Source of the DNA: Frigididesulfovibrio sp031553235
GTDB lineage: Bacteria > Desulfobacterota > Desulfovibrionia > Desulfovibrionales > Desulfovibrionaceae
DNA: 64,000 nt
Reading direction: 5' to 3'
Assembly: GCA_031553235.1 (NCBI GenBank)
Contig: JAVBLS010000007.1
Span: 62,001 to 126,000, forward strand
Made by a program: the position numbers and the translations under genes
The notes under the pieces: generated by a model
What the model was told of the DNA's origin: nothing
Database searches by the model: none
The model's input: the letters and a program-made list of their open reading frames with translations, nothing else
Part shown: positions 52,988 through 61,019 of the stretch, in pieces
How positions within the stretch are numbered: position 1 is the stretch's first letter
Layout of the letters: the number at the start of each line of letters is the position of its first letter

Positions 52988-55407
52988 GTGCCGGCACCGG
53001 GCACCGGGCCGGTCTCAACCGACGCGACATCATCGCCTTTGAGCAGCGCCTGAAAGAGCGTCTGGCCGGGCTGTTTTCTTTCCAGGGGCATGGGATCATC
53101 TTTCCCAAAGGCAACGGCGAGCTTGCCGCCACCTGGATCAACCGCGAAAAAAAAATCCTCCTGCCCCTGCCGGATGCCTCCGGCGGCGTGCTGGGCGTGT
53201 TCACCGCCCGCGGGGTGAGCGCCGCCGAAATCAAGCCGCTGATGCCGATTTGGCCGGCCCTGGCCCGGACCCTCAGCGAAAATCTGCTTCTGTACAAACG
53301 CGGCCTCTGCGATCCGACCACCGGCCTGTTTACCCGACACCACCTGCTTGATGTTCTGGAGCGCGACCTCGAACTCATGCGCGAGTCCGTGCCCGCCCTG
53401 CCGGCGGGCTCCGGGAGCGACGGCGGCGAAGGGCTGTTCGCGGCCGGCGGCGAGTTGCCGCGACTCGGCAGTGTGGGCATTCTGGTCTTCCGCCTGGCCG
53501 CCCTGCGCGATGTGGTGCGTGAGTTTGGCTATTCCTTTGCCGACGCACTGATGGCCGCCCTGGCCGACGCCTTGGAAGGCACGCGGCCGGAGCAGGCCCT
53601 GGCCGCGCGCACCGGCGACTCGGAATTCGCTCTGTACCTGCCCACGGCCTCGCCCCGGCAGTGCCGGTCCCTGGCCGAAGCGGTCAACGCCGCCTTTGCG
53701 GCCACGGCCGTGGAGCACCCGCTCAAGCGCGAACGTATCGGCATTGCCGCTTCCGCCGGCTACGCCCTGTATCCCCAGGACATGGCCGGCGACCTCTTTG
53801 CCCTGCCCTTTGCCGAGCAGGCCCGGCTGTTGCTGCGCAAAGCCCGTCTGGCCGCGGCGCTGGCCGGAGAAAACCAGGCTCCCGGCCTGGACCGGCAAAG
53901 CCCGGTCATGGGCTTCGGCCGTATTCTGGCCGAAGGGGGCAGGGTCTTGGAGGTGCTGCCCCTGTCGCGGGTGGTGGTGGGCCTGGGTTCAAGCATGCAC
54001 GCCCGAGAAGGCGCGCGCTTTTCCGTCTGGTCGGTGCGTTACCCGGTGCGCGGTGGCGAGGACCGCCCGGCCGTCGCCCTCACCCCGCTGTACAAGGGTG
54101 AACTGGTGCTGTTGGAAGTGGGCGAGAATACGTCACAGGCCGAAATCACCCATCTGGGCGACCCGGCCTGGACCATTGAGCCGGGCGACCGTCTGGCCCT
54201 GCTGCCCGAGGACGAGACCGGACCGGTGCCGATCACGGCCGGGCAGGAACGCCGTGACCCAATCACCGGCCTGTTGCGCCACGGAGATTTCTTTGCCCGC
54301 TGGGCCGAAGAACGCGAGGCGGCCGACGGCTTTGCCCTGGCCCTGGTACGCCTGGCCCCGGCCGAACCGGCAGGTGAAGGCGACACGGCGCCCAACCCGG
54401 ACCGCCTCATGGCCGAGACCGCGGGCATGTTCCGCGAGGCTTTCGGGCGCAGTCTGCTGGGTGGGCGTTACAGCCTGAACAGCCTGATCTTTTTCCACCC
54501 GGGCAACAACATCGCCGGCCTGGCCGAGCGCTATAAAGCCCTGCTGGAAGAAATCAACAACCGCTTGGGCGCACAGGCCGCGGCCGGCATCGCGCCACAC
54601 CCCTGCCTGGAATTCCGCAAAGCCGACGCCCCGGAAAACTGCCGCAAGGCTTTGGAATACGCCCTGCTCTTGCCGGCTCCCCACGTTGGCGTACTTGACT
54701 CCCTGGCTATGAACATCAGCGCCGACAAGCTCTACAGCCTGGGCGACACCTTTGGAGCCATGCGCGAGTATCGCTTGGCCCTGTTGGCCGACCCCCAAAA
54801 CGGCATGGCCTGGAATTCCCTGGGTATCTGTCTAGCCGGGCTCGGCCGCCACGCCGAGGCCGAAGAAAACTTCCGCCAGGCACTGGCCTGCAATGCCGAA
54901 GATCCCATGGCCCTGTACAACCTGGGCTATGTCTTCCAGGCCGCCGGCCGACGGGTCGAGGCCGAAGCCATGTACCTGGCCTGCCTCGAGCGTTCCCCGG
55001 GTCATCTCTTCGCCCTAATCCGTCTGGGGCAACTGGCCGAAGCCGGAAAAGACCCCCTAAAGGCGGAAGGCTTTTACGAACGCGCCGCGGCCCTGCCCGG
55101 CGGCAAAGGCCCGACCTTCCGCCACTTTGCCCGGCTGCGCAAGGCCGAAGGCCGGCTGGACGAATCCCGTGAACTGCTGCACGACGCCCTGGTACACGAC
55201 CCCCAAGACGCCTTGGCCCTGCATCTCCTGGCCGGACTTTATCTGGACGCCGGCGAAGACCCGGACATGGCCGCCTCCCTGGCCCGGCAGAGCGTCAGCC
55301 TGCGCCCGGACCTCAAGCCGGCCTGGCTGGAACTTGCCCGGGCGCTGGAAGCCCAAGGCAAACCCCTGCGGGCACGCGAGGCCAGACTCAAGGCCGGGGA
55401 GTTGTAG
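52984..55407 (+). CDS. Tandem degenerate GGDEF domains fused to TPR repeats
   Basis: An 807-residue cytoplasmic protein with no TM segment. A first GGDEF-like domain (about 109-300) starts CDPTTGLFTRHHLLDVLERD, but its signature is GDSEF (211-215). A second one (about 422-565) starts DPITGLLRHGDFFARWAEE and has GGRYS in place of GGDEF. Between them is an all-beta segment (VVVGLGSSMHAREGARFSVW). From about 572 to the end come TPR units (SLGDTFGAMREYRLALLADP; AWNSLGICLAGLGRHAEAEE; ALYNLGYVFQAAGRRVEAEA). It is probably a non-cyclase scaffold or nucleotide sensor. Last gene of the RNB-plsY-thrC-dedA run. Confidence 0.87.
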   Translation: MSAGTGHRAGLNRRDIIAFEQRLKERLAGLFSFQGHGIIFPKGNGELAATWINREKKILLPLPDASGGVLGVFTARGVSAAEIKPLMPIWPALARTLSENLLLYKRGLCDPTTGLFTRHHLLDVLERDLELMRESVPALPAGSGSDGGEGLFAAGGELPRLGSVGILVFRLAALRDVVREFGYSFADALMAALADALEGTRPEQALAARTGDSEFALYLPTASPRQCRSLAEAVNAAFAATAVEHPLKRERIGIAASAGYALYPQDMAGDLFALPFAEQARLLLRKARLAAALAGENQAPGLDRQSPVMGFGRILAEGGRVLEVLPLSRVVVGLGSSMHAREGARFSVWSVRYPVRGGEDRPAVALTPLYKGELVLLEVGENTSQAEITHLGDPAWTIEPGDRLALLPEDETGPVPITAGQERRDPITGLLRHGDFFARWAEEREAADGFALALVRLAPAEPAGEGDTAPNPDRLMAETAGMFREAFGRSLLGGRYSLNSLIFFHPGNNIAGLAERYKALLEEINNRLGAQAAAGIAPHPCLEFRKADAPENCRKALEYALLLPAPHVGVLDSLAMNISADKLYSLGDTFGAMREYRLALLADPQNGMAWNSLGICLAGLGRHAEAEENFRQALACNAEDPMALYNLGYVFQAAGRRVEAEAMYLACLERSPGHLFALIRLGQLAEAGKDPLKAEGFYERAAALPGGKGPTFRHFARLRKAEGRLDESRELLHDALVHDPQDALALHLLAGLYLDAGEDPDMAASLARQSVSLRPDLKPAWLELARALEAQGKPLRAREARLKAGEL

Positions 55408-55459
55408 CAAAAGCGACTCTCTTGCCGCCGAAAAACGCCATCATTCTGGAGAAACCGCC

Positions 55460-55814
55460 ATGCAGACCGCTGAAAAAAAAACTCGCCGGCATCATTGCCC
55501 AGAGAAAAAAAGCCCATGCCTTTTACCTGAAAAAATCCAAGGTCTATCAGGCTTTTCTCGAGATGGAGCGGCAGACGTATGCCGAAGGCGCACTCTCCCA
55601 AAAAACCAAAGAACTGATTGCCGTGGGCATTTCTGTGGTGATCAATCGTGAATCCTGTATGGAATGGCATACCGGCCAGGCCTTGGCCTGCGGGGCCACG
55701 GCCGACGAAGTGCTTGAAGCCGTGGGCGTCGGCATGGAAATGAGCGGCGGCCCGGGTACCGTGGCCGCGCGATTTGCCATGAACGTGCTGGAGCACCACG
55801 ACGCGGCTGAATGA
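55460..55814 (+). CDS. AhpD-like carboxymuconolactone decarboxylase family protein, frame interrupted at A9
   Basis: The recognisable protein (KLAGIIAQRKKAHAFYLKKSK ... ELIAVGISVVINRESCMEWH ... AGVGMEMSGG-type C-terminus) lies in the frame ending at 55814. The best start, ATG 55460 with TGGAG upstream, is one base out of that frame. The shift occurs in the A9 run at 55473-55481; with A8 the protein would begin MQTAEKKLAGIIAQ and be about 117 residues. The only in-frame start is a TTG at 55422 without a ribosome binding site. It carries a single Cys (CMEWH) rather than the CxxC of true AhpD. Slippage, phase variation, real frameshift or read error are all open. Confidence 0.7.
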
Positions 55815-55886
55815 CCGCCCGGTGCGCTTTTTGCCAATTGCAATACGCGACATCCCCAAAATAGCGACGGCCCAAAGGGAACCCCA

Positions 55887-56549
55887 ATGAGCTTCTGTGA
55901 TCGAGATGTGACCCGCGCCTTTATCTTCGACCTGGACGGCACCCTGCTGGACAGCTTGGGCGACCTGGCCGATACCGTCAACCACGTGCTGGCCGTGCAA
56001 GGCTTTCCCACCCATCCGGAAGAAGCTTTCCGCTATTTCGTGGGCAACGGCATGACCATGCTCCTGCGTCGGGCCGCGCCGGCCGATTTGTCCGACTCGG
56101 ACATTCCCGCCCTGGTGGAAACGGCCGAGGCCCGCTACGCCGAATGCTGGGGCCTGCGCACCCGTCCCTACCCGGGCATCTCCCGTTTGCTGCGCGCCCT
56201 GGCCGTGCAGAGTGTGCCCCTGGGCGTGCTCTCCAACAAGCCGGATCACTTCACCCGCCTGATGGTGGCCCACTTTTTCCCGGACATCGCCTTTTTCGAC
56301 GTGCGCGGCCGCACCCTGGACTTCCCCCTCAAGCCGGACCCGGCCGCGGCCCTGGACATGGCCGCCCGCCTGGGTATTTCTCCGGAGCATATCCGTTTTG
56401 TGGGTGACTCGCGCATGGACATGGAAACCGCCCGCAACGCCGGGATGATTCCCGTGGGCGTGACCTGGGGCTTTCGCCCGCGCTCGGAACTGCTGGAAAA
56501 CGGGGCCGCGCACTTGGCCGAAAAGGCCGAGGATCTCCTGGACGTGTAA
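55887..56549 (+). CDS. gph: HAD phosphatase, phosphoglycolate phosphatase type
   Basis: A 220-residue HAD superfamily hydrolase with a helical cap. Motif I is FIFDLDGTLLDSLGDLADTV, motif II GVLSNKPDH, motif III Lys in LKPDPAAALDMA, and motif IV FVGDSRMDMETARNAGM. This pattern fits phosphoglycolate phosphatase (clearing 2-phosphoglycolate) but related sugar phosphatases cannot be excluded. A GC-rich terminator follows. Confidence 0.87.
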   Translation: MSFCDRDVTRAFIFDLDGTLLDSLGDLADTVNHVLAVQGFPTHPEEAFRYFVGNGMTMLLRRAAPADLSDSDIPALVETAEARYAECWGLRTRPYPGISRLLRALAVQSVPLGVLSNKPDHFTRLMVAHFFPDIAFFDVRGRTLDFPLKPDPAAALDMAARLGISPEHIRFVGDSRMDMETARNAGMIPVGVTWGFRPRSELLENGAAHLAEKAEDLLDV

Positions 56550-56586
56550 GGCCGGCGGGAAATACCCGCCGGCCTCGGCCATTTTT
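56550..56586 (+). terminator. Terminator after gph
   Basis: A perfect 10-bp stem (56550-56559 / 56565-56574, loop AAATA), followed after TCGGCCA by TTTTT. Confidence 0.65.
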
Positions 56587-56674
56587 AGAGCATTTTAAAG
56601 TTACTCAGGACAACCTTCAAATTATCAATGCCATCTTGTATGTTGCCGAAAATGGCTGCAAGTGGCGAAGCTAG
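56585..56674 (+). mobile_element. IS5-type transposase fragment
   Basis: Translated from 56600, the stretch reads VTQDNLQIINAILYVAENG then CKWRS and a stop; NAILYVAENGCKWR is a hallmark of the N-terminal DUF4096-like part of IS5-family transposases. Only about 25 codons remain. The left edge (TAGAGCATTTTAAAGTTACTC) is a fused fragment of the dispersed repeat ends. The right edge coincides with the stop codon of the thioesterase gene. Confidence 0.6.
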
Positions 56675-57081
56675 ACCACCAGGGCCCGAAACCACTCGGG
56701 CACGGCCATGGGGCGTCCCTGGGCATTGACGCAGGCATGCTGGGTCATGCCTTCGGCCAAAAGTTTTTGCCGATTTTCATCCCAAATTTCATAGACAAAG
56801 GTCAGCGACGCCCGTCCCCATTCGGAAATCCCGGCCCGGACGGAGAGCAAATCGTCGTAGCGGGCCGGAGAGCGGTAGCGACACGAAGCCTCGCGCACGG
56901 GCAGAAGCAGGCCGCGCTTCTCGGCAAGCGAATAGGACATGCCGCGCTCGCGGATATATTGGCTGCGGGCCCGCTCGAACAGATGCAGATATTCGGCGTA
57001 ATAGAGCACCTTCATGGTGTCGGTTTCCCCATAGGAAACACGGTGCGGAAGCCAGACTTCGGGCGAGGGAAAGGCGTTCAC
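56671..57081 (-). CDS. YbgC-type acyl-CoA thioesterase
   Basis: A 136-residue hotdog-fold thioesterase of the 4-hydroxybenzoyl-CoA/YbgC type. The active-site segment is VSYGETDTMKVLYYAEYLHL (Asp in ETD), followed by FERARSQYIRERG. Substrate is probably a short or medium acyl-CoA. The start is GTG 57081 because GGAGG lies seven bases upstream; earlier in-frame codons give no similarity. Its last codon overlaps an IS5-type transposase relic, so the C-terminus may have been reset by that insertion. Confidence 0.87.
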   Translation of the reverse strand: MNAFPSPEVWLPHRVSYGETDTMKVLYYAEYLHLFERARSQYIRERGMSYSLAEKRGLLLPVREASCRYRSPARYDDLLSVRAGISEWGRASLTFVYEIWDENRQKLLAEGMTQHACVNAQGRPMAVPEWFRALVV

Positions 57082-57269
57082 GAAAACCTCCGGAGTGTTG
57101 TGTGCGGTTACGCCGAACGCTGCCGCCACAGACGGCGGCGGAGTCGGGGGCAGGCCGTCCGGCGACGCTGTTCTTAGCACCAAAGGCCCGTCCACGGCAA
57201 ACTGCGGAGCAACGGCCGCTCGCCCGCACACGCGTAACTGAACCTGCCTGGGCATCCGGCATAAAAAGT

Positions 57270-57581
57270 AGAAAGTTCATACAGGGACAACCTCAATTGG
57301 CACTGACAGGTAGAAACGGCTGCGGCAAATCCTCAACTCTCAGGTTTGCGGCAGGCCTGCCCGCTTCCTTTCGGGGGAACCTGCGCCTGCCGCCGGGCCT
57401 GCATGTCTCCTACGTGCCGTGGGACGTGTCTTTCCTCAGCGGAAGCCCACGCGACTTCACCCGCGACCGGGGCGTCGATGAAAGCCTGCTGCGGGCCGTG
57501 CTGCATCGCTTTGGCTTTGAGCACGACCAGTTCGACACGGATATGGCCGGTTTCAGCGCGGGCCAAAAGAAAAAAACTGCC
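57270..57581 (+). pseudogene. Relic of an ABC-F ATPase (second nucleotide-binding domain)
   Basis: Frame 57294 onward reads LALTGRNGCGKSSTLRFAAG (Walker A), then HVSYVPWDVSFL, GVDESLLRAVLHRFGFEHDQ and FSAGQKKK (ABC signature). This order matches the second ATPase domain of Lsa/Vga/Msr-like ABC-F proteins, which rescue ribosomes from antibiotics. Similarity stops at GQKKK, so Walker B, the switch region and the whole first half are missing, and there is no plausible start. Codon use resembles the host. Confidence 0.72.
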
Positions 57582-57705
57582 ATGTGCGGCGTCCCCGCGC
57601 CGGCGACCCCGGCCTCCGCAACCTTTTGGTATTGCCGGAAGGCCGCTTTCCAGGGTAAGAACACGACGTCTGTTTTTCCCTTCACCGCCAAAGCCGGATA
57701 CCGCC

Positions 57706-58863
57706 ATGCCCGTACTGCTGCGCCTTGCCCTCGCCTGCCTGCTCCTTCTTGTTTGCGGCTGCACCCTGCACGGCGGCCGCACCGCCGACACGGCCGGTTC
57801 TTCGTCTCGCGAGACCTTGCGCATGTTCACGCCCATGTCGGAATCCGGGGTCAAACCTTTGAGCGACTCCGAGGCCAGAGCCCTGTTCAGCCAATGGTCG
57901 CCGAGCCTGCAGCGCCTGGATTCTCGTGCCGCCCTTGACGATGCCTTGTCCCAGAGCCAAGCCTTCGTCGGCTCCAAGCCCGCCGGCAGTGTCGCCCTGA
58001 ATCGCCCCGGCCTGCGCCTGACATACGGCCGGTTGGCTGCTTCTTTGGGCGAGATGCGCCGGGTGCTGCCCCAGGCCGCCTCCCGACCCGAAATTCTGGC
58101 CGAGCACTTCCGGGTCTACCGCATCGGTCCGGACTTTGGCGTCACCGGCTACTACGAGCCCACCCTCCAGGCCTCGCGCACCCGCACCGCCACCTATTGC
58201 CACCCCCTGTACCGGGTGCCCCGCGATTTGCGCGACGGCGTGCCCTACTATACCCGCAACGCCATTGACCGGCACGGCGCCCTGGCCGGCAAAAATCTGG
58301 AAATCGCCTGGGTCGATGACGATGTCGATGCCTTTTTCCTGCACATCCAGGGCTCCGGCCGGTTGCGCTTCCAAGACGGCACCTTTTGCCACGTGCTTTA
58401 CGCCGGCAAGAACAACCGCTCTTACGTGCCCCTTGGCCGGGTCATGCGCGACCAGGGTCTGCTCGCCCCCGACGACATCAGCATGCACTCCATCCGCCGC
58501 GTGCTCGACGAGAACCCAAGCCGCAAAGCCGAGCTCTTCGACACCAACCCCAGCTACGTCTTTTTCCGCGAAGCCAGTAAAGGCCCCATCGGCGGCATGG
58601 GCCGGCCTCTGACCCCCTGGGCTTCCCTGGCCGTGGACCGCTCCGTGCTGCCCCACGGCACCCTTTGCTTCCTTTCCGTGCCCCTGCCCGACGACAGCGG
58701 CAACCATGTTCTGCCCTTCAACGGGGTCACCCTGCCCCAAGATACCGGCGGCGCCATCAAAGGAAACCGCATCGATCTGTTCTGCGGCCCCGGCGACTTT
58801 GCCGCGCACACCGCCGGCTATCTCAATACCAAGGGCGCCGTCTACGTACTGGTGAAAAAGTAA
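57706..58863 (+). CDS. mltA: Membrane-bound lytic murein transglycosylase A
   Basis: A 385-residue lipoprotein (lipobox VCGC, Cys about 19) of the MltA family, which cleaves peptidoglycan strands to 1,6-anhydro products. Family segments: GPDFGVTGYYEPTLQASRTR, VDAFFLHIQGSGRLRFQDG, and the C-terminal 3D domain LPQDTGGAIKGNRIDLFCG with catalytic Asp. ATG 57706 gives a proper signal peptide; the ribosome binding site is weak. A relic of an ABC-F gene lies upstream, and rpsA converges downstream. Confidence 0.94.
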   Translation: MPVLLRLALACLLLLVCGCTLHGGRTADTAGSSSRETLRMFTPMSESGVKPLSDSEARALFSQWSPSLQRLDSRAALDDALSQSQAFVGSKPAGSVALNRPGLRLTYGRLAASLGEMRRVLPQAASRPEILAEHFRVYRIGPDFGVTGYYEPTLQASRTRTATYCHPLYRVPRDLRDGVPYYTRNAIDRHGALAGKNLEIAWVDDDVDAFFLHIQGSGRLRFQDGTFCHVLYAGKNNRSYVPLGRVMRDQGLLAPDDISMHSIRRVLDENPSRKAELFDTNPSYVFFREASKGPIGGMGRPLTPWASLAVDRSVLPHGTLCFLSVPLPDDSGNHVLPFNGVTLPQDTGGAIKGNRIDLFCGPGDFAAHTAGYLNTKGAVYVLVKK

Positions 58864-58937
58864 GCCGGCACCAAAATACGTCTTTTGTCCAATTGCTGCG
58901 CCAAGCAGACCTTGCTGCTCCGGTCGAGGACCATCAG

Positions 58938-58974
58938 ATCGACAAAACCCGCGCAAAGCGCGGGTTTTGTCGAT
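58938..58974. terminator. Bidirectional terminator between mltA and rpsA
   Basis: A perfect 16-bp stem (58938-58953 / 58959-58974, loop CAAAG) with AAAA and TTTT flanking the CCCGCG/CGCGGG core, so either strand ends in GC stem plus T-run. Confidence 0.85.
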
Positions 58975-59033
58975 TGGGACCGGGGGAGTTACTTCCCCTG
59001 CCGAGGAATCAGAGGGGCCGCGCCCCTCAAATC

Positions 59034-60755
59034 CTATTCGTCGGCAGCTTCCTGCGCGGCCTTGAGCAGATCGCCCAGGGTCTGGCCGCCGGCATCCGAG
59101 GGGCCGGAGCGGAACTCTTTGGGCTTCTTGCGCTCTTCCTCGTCCTTCAGCTGTTTGATGGACAGGCCGAGGCGGCGCTCTTCGGCGGAGACATGGATGA
59201 CCTTGGCCTGGATGGTCACGCCTTCTTTGAACAGCTCGGCCGGGGTCTTGACCTTTTTGTTGCTGATCTCCGAAACGTGGATCAGGCCTTCAATGCCTTC
59301 TTCCACCTCGACGAACACGCCGAAGTCGGTGATGTTGGTGACTACGCCCTCAACCACGGCACCCACGGGGTACTTGTTGGGCACGTAAGACCAGGGGTCG
59401 TCGGTGAGCTGTTTGACGCCCAGGGTGAACTTCTCGTTCTCCTGGTCCACGGTCAGCACCTTGGCCTGGACCATGTCGCCCACCTGGTAGGCTTCGTTGG
59501 GATGGCGGATCTTCTTGGTCCAGCTGATGTCGGAAACGTGGATCAGGCCGTCGATGCCGTCCTCGATGCCGATGAACATGCCGAATTCGGTGATGTTCTT
59601 GATGGCGCCTTCAAGAATGGTGCCTTCGGGGAACTTCTCGGCCACCACTTCCCAGGGGTTGGGCCGCACCTGCTTCATGCCGAGGGAGATGCGCTTCTTG
59701 TCCTGGTCCACGCCGAGGATGACCACTTCCACTTCCTCGCCCACCTTGACCATCTGGGAAGGATGGCGCAGCTTGCGGGTCCAGGACATTTCAGAAATGT
59801 GCACCAGGCCTTCCACCCCCGGCTCCAACTCGACAAAGGCGCCGTATTCCACCAGGTTGGTGACCTTGCCGTCGAGCTTCTTGCCGTCGGGGAACTTGGC
59901 GGTGATGTCCTGCCAGGGATCGGGCACCAGCTGCTTCAGGCCGAGGGAAACCTTCTGGGTGTCGCGGTCGAAGGAGAGCACCTTGAGCTCCAGTTCCTGG
60001 CCCAGGGAGACCAGTTCCTTGGGATGGCGGATGCGCTTCCAGGACATGTCGGTGATGTGCAACAGACCGTCCAGGCCGCCGAGGTCCACAAACACTCCGT
60101 ATTCGGTGATGTTCTTGACCCGACCCTTGACGATCTGCTCTTCGGCCAGGGTGGACAGCAGATCCTGACGCTTGGAATCGCGTTCCTCTTCGAGCAGCAC
60201 ACGGCGGGAAACGATCACGTTGCTGCGTCGGCGGTTGATCTTCAGCACACGGAACTCAAACTCCTGATTCACCAGGGCGTCCATGTCGGGCACCGGGCGC
60301 AAATCCACGTGCGAACCGGGCAGGAACGCCTCGACGCCGCCGAGATCCACGGTGTAGCCGCCCTTGATCCGGCGCATGATCCGGCCCTTGCAGGTGCCGT
60401 TCTTCTCTTGCACGTCTTCGAGCTGATCGAAGAGCTGCATGCGCTTGGCCTTTTCAAAGGACAGGGTGATGGTGCCTTCCATCTCATTCTTGCGCACAAC
60501 GAACACGTCAACGCGATCGCCCACACCCACAGTCAGGGCGCCCGTGGCGTCCCGGAATTCCGAGGCTGGAATCTGGCCTTCGGACTTGAAGTTCACGTCA
60601 ACGAGGATATGATCGTCGTCAATGCGCACGATCTCCCCTTTGACGATGGAACCTTCCTCCAGATCGCCGAAATCGGGGTTCAGGTAGTTTTCCAGGGCGC
60701 TCTCAAAATTCATTTCCATTTCGGCGCCCATTTCCAGTTCCGCAGTTGTTGACAT
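59034..60755 (-). CDS. rpsA: 30S ribosomal protein S1
   Basis: A 573-residue S1 with six S1/OB repeats (for example GSIVKGEIVRIDDDHILVDV; VKGRVKNITEYGVFVDLGG; LDGKVTNLVEYGAFVELEPG; LEGAIKNITEFGMFIGIEDG; VEGVVTNITDFGVFVEVEEG). It recruits mRNA to the ribosome. The start is ATG 60755 with GGAGG nine bases upstream, giving MSTTAELEMGAEMEMNFESA. The upstream leader of about 150 bases is AT-rich, and S1 genes are often autoregulated through such leaders; that is inference here. Confidence 0.97.
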   Translation of the reverse strand: MSTTAELEMGAEMEMNFESALENYLNPDFGDLEEGSIVKGEIVRIDDDHILVDVNFKSEGQIPASEFRDATGALTVGVGDRVDVFVVRKNEMEGTITLSFEKAKRMQLFDQLEDVQEKNGTCKGRIMRRIKGGYTVDLGGVEAFLPGSHVDLRPVPDMDALVNQEFEFRVLKINRRRSNVIVSRRVLLEEERDSKRQDLLSTLAEEQIVKGRVKNITEYGVFVDLGGLDGLLHITDMSWKRIRHPKELVSLGQELELKVLSFDRDTQKVSLGLKQLVPDPWQDITAKFPDGKKLDGKVTNLVEYGAFVELEPGVEGLVHISEMSWTRKLRHPSQMVKVGEEVEVVILGVDQDKKRISLGMKQVRPNPWEVVAEKFPEGTILEGAIKNITEFGMFIGIEDGIDGLIHVSDISWTKKIRHPNEAYQVGDMVQAKVLTVDQENEKFTLGVKQLTDDPWSYVPNKYPVGAVVEGVVTNITDFGVFVEVEEGIEGLIHVSEISNKKVKTPAELFKEGVTIQAKVIHVSAEERRLGLSIKQLKDEEERKKPKEFRSGPSDAGGQTLGDLLKAAQEAADE

Positions 60756-60905
60756 ACACGTCCTCCGACAACACAAATTTGCCCGATCCAGTCGGGTTCG
60801 GACTCTCTATCAGAGACTTCCCCGAAGCACAACCGAAAATTGGCCTCTCGCAAGGATTTCTTGGTCGATAGCAAAAAACTTTTGCGCTTTCGCGAAACAA
60901 ATATC

Positions 60906-60921
60906 ATCAATAAATATTGAT
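60906..60921. promoter_or_regulatory. Palindrome between rpsA and sulP, possible operator
   Basis: ATCAATA-AA-TATTGAT is a perfect 7-bp inverted repeat in an AT-rich patch between two divergent genes. The size suits a dimeric regulator site. The binder is unknown. Confidence 0.35.
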
Positions 60922-61019
60922 AATAATAAAAAAAGATCCGCTTGCCCTCTTCCGCTCGCGTCTGCTACCACGGAGGCGTAAAATTCTGCCCCAACACCAC
61001 CAATTTTCATGGAGCAGGC

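Noticed and set aside
58665..60752. 695-codon open frame antisense to rpsA
   Set aside because: Repetitive only because it mirrors the six S1 repeats; no start site or family match.
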